Origin: Clostridioides mangenotii TR
Lineage (GTDB): Bacteria > Bacillota > Clostridia > Peptostreptococcales > Peptostreptococcaceae
DNA length: 64,000 nucleotides
Assembly (NCBI RefSeq): GCF_000498755.1
Contig: NZ_AXUS01000013.1
Location: forward strand, 1-64,000
Reading direction: 5' to 3'
How positions within the stretch are numbered: the first letter of the stretch is position 1; every line of letters starts with the position of its first letter. Of the stretch, positions 57,600 through 64,000 are shown piece by piece. The notes below the pieces were generated by a model. The model did not search any database. It saw only the letters and a program-made list of their open reading frames with translations, and was not told the DNA's origin. The translations under genes and the position numbers were made by a program.

Positions 57600-59025
57600 T
57601 ATAGATAAGTCAATCAGAGAAATCTGCAAAAGAGAAACATCTTTAAATGAGATAGAGATTGATAAGATAATAGAAGTATCTAAATCCATACAATTTATGG
57701 CAGATTTTTACGAAAGTGATGTATTTGTAGATGTACTCGGTAAAAAGATGTCTGAAGCGTTTGTAGTAGCCCACAGTATGCCTGAAAATAAATCTTTATA
57801 CAGTGAAAATATAGCAGGAAAACCTGCATTACAAGAGAATGAACCAGGGGTTATAGAAGTATTTCGAACTGGTAATTTAAAAAGAGATATTAAAGCTTTA
57901 ACACAAGAGTACAAACTAGTAAAGCAGACTATTCAGCCTATAAATTTAGAGGACAAGACAATAGGAGTCATAATAGTAGAAAAAGATATAAGTGAAGATT
58001 TAAAAGAAGATTTTAGTATAATGAATTCTGTTAAAGATACAAGTTCTTACAACTTTATAAACTTGTTCAAAAATAACGACTTTTTTATAGATAATTTGAA
58101 CTCTTCAATACTTGTATTCGATGAGAATGGCTACTTAAAGTTAAAAAATAAAAATGCTGAAGAGCTGTACAGAAATTTAGGGTTTACAGATGACATAATA
58201 GATAATCATTACGATTGGTTGACTCTTGAAAATGATGAATTTGAAGCATTTAAAGACGAGGATTATGATACAAAAGAAGTTTACATCGGCGATATGTACT
58301 TGTCTATTAAAAGTATACCAATAAAAGATGGTGTATTTAAGTTGGCAAAGGTGATTCAAAATGTAACTGAATTAAAAAAGAAAGAAGCAGAACTCGTTTT
58401 AAAATCGGTAGCTGTTAAAGAGGCTCACCATAGAGTGAAAAATAATCTATACACAGTAATTTCTCTACTTAGAAAACAAAGTAGATTATCTAAAAATGAA
58501 GAAGTGAAAAGCTGTCTTGACAATACTGTTAATAGAGTATTTGCAATACTATCTACACACTATTTACTGTCAAAAGAAGTTGACAATAAGATATCTATAA
58601 AGGATGCTATTGATCTGCTTATTAGCAATATACAGGGTGGATATAGCGACAACAAAGATATAAATATATATATATCAGGAGATGATTTCGAAATAAGTGG
58701 CGATAAAGCAACTTCACTGTTACTGGTAATGAATGAAATCATTCAAAATTGTTTTGATCATGCTTTTGAAGGTCGAGACTGTGGGAATATACAGATACTG
58801 ATTAATCAAGAAGAAAAATTTAAGAACATAGCGATAGCCGATGATGGAATTGGTCTAGATGAAAGTAAAGTAAACAATGATAGTTTAGGTACTTTCATAA
58901 TAGAAAGCTATGTCCAACAAGTATTAAAAGGTGAAATTGTAAGACAATCAAATAAAAATGGTACAAAAGTACTTATTAAGATACCAAAACAGATAACTAA
59001 TCTACAAAGTAGTAGTTTTAATTAA
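57589..59025 (+). CDS. eutW: Ethanolamine sensor histidine kinase
   Basis: A 478-residue soluble kinase. The N-terminal ~270 residues are the ethanolamine-sensing and PAS-like region; the HisKA_2 box has the phospho-His in KEAHHRVKNNLYTVISLLRK (about residue 283), and HATPase has VMNEIIQNCFDHAFEG and DDGIGLDES. There are no membrane helices, as expected for a cytoplasmic EutW. The start ATG 57589 lies in the end of eutV. Hairpin P1 of the eutA leader lies in its last codons, and its stop codon is inside P2. Confidence 0.93.
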   Translation: MMLNIDKSIREICKRETSLNEIEIDKIIEVSKSIQFMADFYESDVFVDVLGKKMSEAFVVAHSMPENKSLYSENIAGKPALQENEPGVIEVFRTGNLKRDIKALTQEYKLVKQTIQPINLEDKTIGVIIVEKDISEDLKEDFSIMNSVKDTSSYNFINLFKNNDFFIDNLNSSILVFDENGYLKLKNKNAEELYRNLGFTDDIIDNHYDWLTLENDEFEAFKDEDYDTKEVYIGDMYLSIKSIPIKDGVFKLAKVIQNVTELKKKEAELVLKSVAVKEAHHRVKNNLYTVISLLRKQSRLSKNEEVKSCLDNTVNRVFAILSTHYLLSKEVDNKISIKDAIDLLISNIQGGYSDNKDINIYISGDDFEISGDKATSLLLVMNEIIQNCFDHAFEGRDCGNIQILINQEEKFKNIAIADDGIGLDESKVNNDSLGTFIIESYVQQVLKGEIVRQSNKNGTKVLIKIPKQITNLQSSSFN

Positions 59026-59100
59026 GCAAAGGGGCTTAAGGTTATTGATAAATGAGGTTGTTATCCTCTATTTATCATAACTTTGAGCCCCTTTGCTTGT
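59002..59100 (+). promoter_or_regulatory. EutV (ANTAR) antitermination leader of eutA
   Basis: P1 is CTAC/GTAG with loop AAAGTA (59002-59015), inside eutW. P2 is TTAAGC/GCTTAA with loop AAAGGG (59022-59039), over the eutW stop. The terminator starts GCAAAGGGGCT (59026) and closes AGCCCCTTTGC (59096), with an inner TTATTGATAAAT/ATTTATCATAA stem. No promoter is visible between eutW and eutA, so this is an intra-operon switch. Confidence 0.92.
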
Positions 59101-59134
59101 TTACAACATACTTTGTACTCTTGGAGGTGAATAT

Positions 59135-60568
59135 GTGAAAGAAGAATTACTTAGCGTTGGTATCGATATCGGTACCAGTACAACTCAACTTATATTTTCT
59201 AAGCTTACAGTAGAAAATACAGCTTCAAACTTCTCAGTGCCTAGGATAAGTATAGTGGACAAAGAGATAGTTTATAGAAGTAAGGTATATTTTACACCTT
59301 TAATTTCAACAACAGAAATAAATGGAGAAGAAATTAAAGAGATTGTAGAGTCTGAATATAAGAAAGCAAATATAGACAAGGATGACATACAGACTGGAGC
59401 TGTAATAATCACTGGTGAGACAGCAAGAAAAGAAAACGCCAATGATGTTTTACATGCACTCAGTGGATTTGCAGGAGACTTTGTTGTCGCAACTGCGGGG
59501 CCAGATCTTGAGAGTATTATTTCAGGGAAAGGTGCAGGTGCACATATATATTCAAAAGAACATTCTACTACTGTTGTAAATATAGATGTAGGCGGTGGAA
59601 CAAGTAACCTATCGCTTTTTAAAAGAGGTGAAGTAGTAGATACAGGATGTTTAGATATTGGTGGAAGACTAATAAAGGTCGATGTTGCAAGTAAAGAAGT
59701 CACTTATATCTCACCGAAAATTGAGACTATTATCGAAGATAAAAATCTAAATATCCGAGTAGGAACAAAAATAACAAAAGATAATATAAATCCAATCGTA
59801 AATATAATGAAAGACATTATAGTGGAAAGCATCGGACTAAAAGAAAAAAGTGAATTATTCGATTTTCTAGTTACTAATAAGTCTATTTCACTAGATGAAG
59901 ATATAAAAAATGTATCATTCTCTGGAGGAGTTGCCGACTACGTTTATTACGATGGTTCTATAGATGATTATTTTAAATATGGAGACCTAGGTATTTTATT
60001 AGGACAAGCAATAAAAAATTGTGAAGAACTGAGAAATATCAATGTAATAAAGCCGCTAGAAACAATACGTGCAACTGTTGTTGGAGCAGGATCTCATACA
60101 ACTGAGGTAAGTGGAAGTACTATTACTTACACTAATGATGCTTTTCCAATTAAAAACTTGCCGATTTTAAAACTTTCAATGGATGAAGAAAGCGGTAACT
60201 CGAAAGAACTAAGCGAATCAATTAAGACAAAATTAAATTGGTTCAAGCTAGAAAATGATCTTCAAAAAATTGCAATAGCAATTAATGGACAAAAAAATCC
60301 GAGCTTTGAAAAAGTTACAGAATATGCTAAAGGCATTGTCGATGGCATGAGTGAAATAGTAGAGAAAAAACTGCCGTTTATCGTGATTGTAGAAAACGAT
60401 ATGGCTAAAGCACTAGGTCAATCCATATATGCGTTGTTAAATTACAAAACAGATATAGTATGTATAGACAGTATTAAGGTTGAAAATGGAGACTACATCG
60501 ATATAGGAAAACCTATTGCGGATGGAAAAGTTTTACCAGTGGTAATAAAAACATTAGTTTTTAATTAA
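59135..60568 (+). CDS. eutA: Ethanolamine ammonia-lyase reactivating factor
   Basis: A 477-residue ASKHA-fold ATPase that exchanges damaged cobalamin of EutBC. SVGIDIGTSTTQLIFSKL is the phosphate loop 1 and VVNIDVGGGTSNLSLF the second; SGGVADYVY near 280 follows. TTGGAGGTGAATAT selects GTG 59135, giving the usual N-terminus; the open frame begins earlier at 59093 inside the terminator. It is first gene after the internal EutV leader. Confidence 0.93.
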   Translation: MKEELLSVGIDIGTSTTQLIFSKLTVENTASNFSVPRISIVDKEIVYRSKVYFTPLISTTEINGEEIKEIVESEYKKANIDKDDIQTGAVIITGETARKENANDVLHALSGFAGDFVVATAGPDLESIISGKGAGAHIYSKEHSTTVVNIDVGGGTSNLSLFKRGEVVDTGCLDIGGRLIKVDVASKEVTYISPKIETIIEDKNLNIRVGTKITKDNINPIVNIMKDIIVESIGLKEKSELFDFLVTNKSISLDEDIKNVSFSGGVADYVYYDGSIDDYFKYGDLGILLGQAIKNCEELRNINVIKPLETIRATVVGAGSHTTEVSGSTITYTNDAFPIKNLPILKLSMDEESGNSKELSESIKTKLNWFKLENDLQKIAIAINGQKNPSFEKVTEYAKGIVDGMSEIVEKKLPFIVIVENDMAKALGQSIYALLNYKTDIVCIDSIKVENGDYIDIGKPIADGKVLPVVIKTLVFN

Positions 60569-60585
60569 TAAATGGAGGTATACAC

Positions 60586-61950
60586 ATGATTTTAAAGACT
60601 AGATTATTTGGACACACATATCAGTTCAAAAATTTATATGATGTAATGGCGAAAGCAAATGAAGAAAAATCAGGTGATAAGTTGGCAGGACTAGCGGCTG
60701 AATCCGCAGAGCAAAGAGTAGCAGCAAAGGTAGTTTTATCTAATATTACTCTTGCTGATATAAGAAACAATCCAGCTGTTGACTACGAAAAAGATGAAGT
60801 AACAAGAATTATACAAGATGCTGTAAATGAAAAAATTTATACAGATATCAGAAACTGGACTGTTTCAGATTTAAGAGAATGGTTATTAGACAGCGATACT
60901 ACAGGAGCTGATATTAGAAGAATTTCTAGAGGATTAACTTCTGAAATGATATCTGCAGTAGCTAAACTAATGTCAAATATGGATTTAATCTATGCAGCTA
61001 AAAAGATTAAAGTAACGGCTCATTGTAACACTACCATAGGTGAAGAGGGAACTTTATCAGCTAGACTTCAACCAAACCACCCAACTGATGACCCAGATGG
61101 AATTATGGCATCGCTTTTAGAGGGACTTACTTACGGGATAGGAGATGCAGTTTTAGGTCTTAATCCAGTAGATGACTCAGTTGAAAGTGTAACTAAAGTA
61201 TTAAAGAGATTTGAAGAGGTAAAACAAAAATACGAAATCCCTACTCAAAACTGTGTACTAGCACACGTTACTACACAGATGGAAGCTATAAAAAAAGGAG
61301 CTCCAGCAGACCTTATATTCCAATCAATAGCTGGATCTGAAAAAGGAAATGAAGCTTTTGGTTTTAACGGTCAAACAATAGAAGAAGCTAGACAATTAGC
61401 TTTAAGAGAAGGAACAGCTACTGGGCCAAATGTAATGTACTTTGAAACAGGACAAGGTTCAGAACTTTCTTCAGAAGCGCATCACGGAATAGATCAGGTT
61501 ACGATGGAAGCAAGATGTTATGGATTTGCTAGAAAATACGAACCTTTCCTAGTAAATACTGTTGTAGGATTTATAGGACCAGAGTATCTATACGATGCAA
61601 AACAAGTAATGAGAGCAGGTTTAGAAGACCATTTCATGGGTAAACTTAGTGGACTTCCAATGGGAGTTGACGTTTGTTATACAAACCACATGAAAGCAGA
61701 TCAAAATGATATGGAAAATCTAGCAGTTCTATTAACTACTGCAGGTTGCACATACTTCATGGGTATACCACACGGAGATGATGTAATGTTAAACTATCAA
61801 ACTACAGGATACCATGAAACAGCATCGCTTAGAGAGATGTTTGGACTTACAGCAATAAAAGAGTTTGATGCTTGGCTTGAAAAGATGGAATTCTCAAAAA
61901 ATGGTAAGTTAACTAGTAGAGCTGGAGACGCATCTATATTATTAGGATAG
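60586..61950 (+). CDS. eutB: Ethanolamine ammonia-lyase large subunit
   Basis: A 454-residue catalytic subunit of the B12-dependent lyase that splits ethanolamine into acetaldehyde and ammonia. [53 protein letters not shown] and FIGPEYLYD are family blocks. Length is typical. AATGGAGGTATACAC precedes ATG. It lies 17 bases after eutA. Confidence 0.97.
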   Translation: MILKTRLFGHTYQFKNLYDVMAKANEEKSGDKLAGLAAESAEQRVAAKVVLSNITLADIRNNPAVDYEKDEVTRIIQDAVNEKIYTDIRNWTVSDLREWLLDSDTTGADIRRISRGLTSEMISAVAKLMSNMDLIYAAKKIKVTAHCNTTIGEEGTLSARLQPNHPTDDPDGIMASLLEGLTYGIGDAVLGLNPVDDSVESVTKVLKRFEEVKQKYEIPTQNCVLAHVTTQMEAIKKGAPADLIFQSIAGSEKGNEAFGFNGQTIEEARQLALREGTATGPNVMYFETGQGSELSSEAHHGIDQVTMEARCYGFARKYEPFLVNTVVGFIGPEYLYDAKQVMRAGLEDHFMGKLSGLPMGVDVCYTNHMKADQNDMENLAVLLTTAGCTYFMGIPHGDDVMLNYQTTGYHETASLREMFGLTAIKEFDAWLEKMEFSKNGKLTSRAGDASILLG

Positions 61951-61961
61951 GAGGTTTTGTG

Positions 61962-62810
61962 ATGAATGAAAAAGAGTTAAGAGGTTTAGTTGAACAACTT
62001 GTTGAACAAATGGCTGGGAATATTGATGTAGATAAGATTCAAGACACTATAAAAAATGAGTATGTAAGTGAAGTTGATAACGATGGATGTATCGATGATA
62101 TAACTGAAATAGATATTAAAAAACAATTACTTGTAAAAAATCCTAAAGATGCAGAAGCTTATTTAGATATGAAAGCAAAAACTCCTGCAAGGTTAGGAAT
62201 AGGTAGAGCTGGTGCGAGATACAAAACTGATACTGTTTTAAGATTTAGAGCAGACCATGCAGCAGCACAAGATGCAGTATTCTCATATGTAGATGAGGAT
62301 TTTGTAAAAGAAAACAATTTATTCGCAGTAGAGACACTGTGTAGAGATAAAGATGAATATCTTACTAGACCAGATTTAGGTAGAAGATTTTCTAAAGAAA
62401 CAATAAATGCAGTTAAAGAAAAATTAGGAACTAAACAAAAAGTATTACTTATGGTAGGAGATGGACTTAGTTCAGCTGCTATAGAGGCAAACTTTAAAGA
62501 CTGCGTTGAGTCAATAAAGCAAGGTCTTAAGATGTATGGAATTGAAACTGGAGAAATACTTTTTGTAAAACACTGTAGAGTTGGTGCTATGGATCAACTT
62601 GGTGAAGAATTAGATTGCGAAGTAGTATGTATGCTTGTAGGAGAAAGACCTGGCCTTGTAACTGCAGAATCTATGTCTGCTTATATAACATATAGACCTA
62701 AAATAGGAATTGCTGAGGCAAAAAGAACTGTTATATCAAACATACACAAAGGTGGAACAACTGCTGTTGAGGCAGGGGCACATATATCAGAACTTATAAA
62801 ACTATGTTAG
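61962..62810 (+). CDS. eutC: Ethanolamine ammonia-lyase small subunit
   Basis: A 282-residue partner of EutB that contributes to the B12 site. [34 protein letters not shown] (positions about 70-103) is the core signature; [13 protein letters not shown] and MLVGERPGL follow. The N-terminal ~60 residues form an acidic helical targeting-type segment. TAGGAGGTTTTGTG precedes ATG 61962. Confidence 0.96.
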   Translation: MNEKELRGLVEQLVEQMAGNIDVDKIQDTIKNEYVSEVDNDGCIDDITEIDIKKQLLVKNPKDAEAYLDMKAKTPARLGIGRAGARYKTDTVLRFRADHAAAQDAVFSYVDEDFVKENNLFAVETLCRDKDEYLTRPDLGRRFSKETINAVKEKLGTKQKVLLMVGDGLSSAAIEANFKDCVESIKQGLKMYGIETGEILFVKHCRVGAMDQLGEELDCEVVCMLVGERPGLVTAESMSAYITYRPKIGIAEAKRTVISNIHKGGTTAVEAGAHISELIKLC

Positions 62811-62863
62811 ATAAAAAAGCATCTGGAATTGACCTAAAATAATTAGTTAGGGGAGTATAGAAT

Positions 62864-63517
62864 ATGAAAAATGATGTAATTCGCCCAAATATATTGGGAA
62901 CAAAGATAATACCAAATATATCTGTAGAAATGGCAGAAAAATTAAAATTAAAACCACATCAAAAAAGTTTAGGACTTATAACTTCTGACTGTGATGACGT
63001 GACTTATACAGCTTTAGATGAAGCAACTAAAGCATCAGAGGTAGATGTTGTATACGCTAAATCAATGTATGCTGGTGCAGGAAGCGCATCGACTAAGATA
63101 GCAGGAGAAGTTATTGGAATTATAGCAGGACCTAGTCCAGCAGAAGTAAGAAGTGGTCTAAATGCAATAGTTGATTTTATGGAGTACGGAGCGTCATTTA
63201 TAAGTGCAAATGACGACGATTCTATAGTTTACTACGCGCATTGTGTATCTAGAACTGGAACTTATCTTTCTGAATTAGCTGGAGTTAAAGAAGGTGAAGC
63301 ATTAGCTTACCTAGTAGCACCACCATTAGAATCAATGTACGCTTTAGACGCCGCTCTAAAAGCTGCAGACGTAAAACTTTGTGAACTATTTGAACCTCCT
63401 ACTGAGACAAACTTTGGAGGGGCATTACTTACAGGATCTCAATCAGCTTGCAAGGCAGCGTGTGACGCATTTGCTGAAGCTGTTAAATCAGTAGCAGAGA
63501 ATCCAACAGGATTTTAA
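62864..63517 (+). CDS. eutL: Ethanolamine microcompartment shell protein EutL
   Basis: A 217-residue tandem-BMC shell protein that forms trimers with a gated pore. RPNILGTKIIPNISVEMAEKL at the start, LGLITSDCDDVTYTALDEATKA and VVYAKSMYAGAGSAST are typical, and the second half has FGGALLTGSQSACKAA. GTTAGGGGAGTATAGAAT precedes ATG. It lies 53 bases after eutC and 4 before the next shell gene. Confidence 0.96.
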   Translation: MKNDVIRPNILGTKIIPNISVEMAEKLKLKPHQKSLGLITSDCDDVTYTALDEATKASEVDVVYAKSMYAGAGSASTKIAGEVIGIIAGPSPAEVRSGLNAIVDFMEYGASFISANDDDSIVYYAHCVSRTGTYLSELAGVKEGEALAYLVAPPLESMYALDAALKAADVKLCELFEPPTETNFGGALLTGSQSACKAACDAFAEAVKSVAENPTGF

Positions 63518-63521
63518 TTAA

Positions 63522-64000
63522 ATGAAATCTTTAGGATTAATTGAAGTTATAGGTTTTGTTTCGGCTGTAGAGGCGAGCGATGTTTGCTTAAAAGCTGCAA
63601 ATGTTAACCTTTCAAGAATTGATAGAGTCGGCGGCGGTATAGTCACTGTAAGTATAGTTGGAGATGTAGGAGCAGTAAAAGCTGCAGTAGATGCTGCTCA
63701 GATAGCTGTAGAAAGAATAGGAACACTGAGATCAGCTCATGTAATACCGAGATTAAACTCAGATGTAGAAGAATATTTATTTAAACCTAATAATGATGAA
63801 CCAAAACATAAAATTGATGAGGTTAGCTCAGACTCTAAAAAATCAGAAGATACTATAGAAGAAATAGAAACATTAGAATCAAATGAAATTGCAGAGTTTG
63901 AAATAATAGAGTCTCAAGAAGTGACAGAGATACAATCAGTTGAAGCGGATGAAGTAGCTGGAAAACAAGAAACAGCTGAATTGGAAATTGAAATAACTAA
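63522..64000 (+). CDS. BMC-domain shell protein with acidic tail, partial at window end
   Basis: ATG 63522 after ACAGGATTTTAATTAA opens MKSLGLIEVIGFVSAVEASD, a canonical single BMC domain (residues 1-90) like EutM/EutK/PduA. It then continues for at least 70 residues of very acidic sequence (EEIETLESNEIAEFEIIESQ) without a stop before the window ends. EutK is a BMC protein with an extra C-terminal domain, so this could be EutK-like, but the known EutK extension is a basic helix-turn-helix fold, unlike this. It is cut by the window edge. Confidence 0.85.
   Translation, partial: MKSLGLIEVIGFVSAVEASDVCLKAANVNLSRIDRVGGGIVTVSIVGDVGAVKAAVDAAQIAVERIGTLRSAHVIPRLNSDVEEYLFKPNNDEPKHKIDEVSSDSKKSEDTIEEIETLESNEIAEFEIIESQEVTEIQSVEADEVAGKQETAELEIEIT

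Noticed and set aside
59272-59703. 143-residue minus-strand open frame opposite eutA
   Set aside because: Shadow of eutA; Ser/Pro-rich antisense composition and no start signal.

Overview
The window is AT-rich DNA from an anaerobic, spore-forming clostridial Firmicute. The evidence is a spore photoproduct lyase gene, two T-box leaders, strong AGGAGG ribosome binding sites throughout, Na+-pumping methylmalonyl-CoA decarboxylation, an ethanolamine microcompartment operon controlled by EutV/EutW, and an S-layer-type cysteine protease with three CWB2 cell-wall-binding repeats. The CWB2 protease and an endolysin that closely resembles Clostridioides difficile phage endolysins point to the Peptostreptococcaceae. 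The species cannot be named from this sequence. No rRNA, tRNA, CRISPR array or intact insertion sequence was seen.

Layout. Positions 1-2.9 kb hold thrC-thrB on the minus strand behind a T-box. Positions 3.4-9.3 kb hold a 36-residue membrane peptide gene, a thioredoxin-reductase-like gene, lemA with a DUF2207 membrane protein gene, and typA/bipA. Positions 9.4-11.2 kb are a decayed phage or element scar: a truncated radical SAM gene, an integrase remnant on the minus strand, an intact endolysin gene, and a gene for a 39-residue Cys/Arg-rich peptide. Positions 11.6-20 kb hold splB, a CsoR-box-controlled copA, an OmpR-type two-component system, two small charged-protein genes and a frameshifted ABC ATPase gene.

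Positions 20-30.4 kb are a complete succinate-to-propionate module: an AspT-family transporter, a CoA-transferase, methylmalonyl-CoA mutase as two subunits, the MeaB chaperone, the epimerase, and a four-subunit biotin-dependent Na+-pumping decarboxylase (A, D, C, B). Succinate receives CoA from propionyl-CoA, is rearranged to methylmalonyl-CoA, epimerised and decarboxylated. Propionyl-CoA is thereby regenerated and Na+ is exported.

Positions 30.7-47.3 kb hold adenosine deaminase, a predicted double-cubane-cluster protein with its ATPase, the CWB2 cysteine protease, a free-standing B3/4-domain protein, GAPDH, a Gate-domain membrane protein, a 1417-residue dehydratase activase-like protein, a C_GCAxxG_C_C protein and a protein with a HEPN-type RNTIVH motif. 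Positions 47.3-52.5 kb hold a T-box-controlled amino-acid ABC transporter with an ArsC/Spx-like gene, followed by a GntR/ABC (YtrA-like) operon whose permease is frameshifted. A minus-strand enoate-reductase-type flavoenzyme occupies 52.5-54.5 kb.

Positions 54.7-64 kb hold the ethanolamine utilisation locus eutG, eutS-P-V-W-A-B-C-L and the start of a further shell gene. Three dual-hairpin leaders precede eutG, eutS and eutA. All six of their hexaloops carry A at position 1 and G at position 4, the rule known for EutV (ANTAR) antitermination sites, and in each leader the second hairpin overlaps an intrinsic terminator.

The least explained items are a conserved long hairpin present twice (30.4 and 52.4 kb) with covarying arms, the HEPN-motif protein, the Cys/Arg-rich peptide, and the double-cubane-type genes. 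All functions are inferred from reading the sequence and remembered families; no database search was run.
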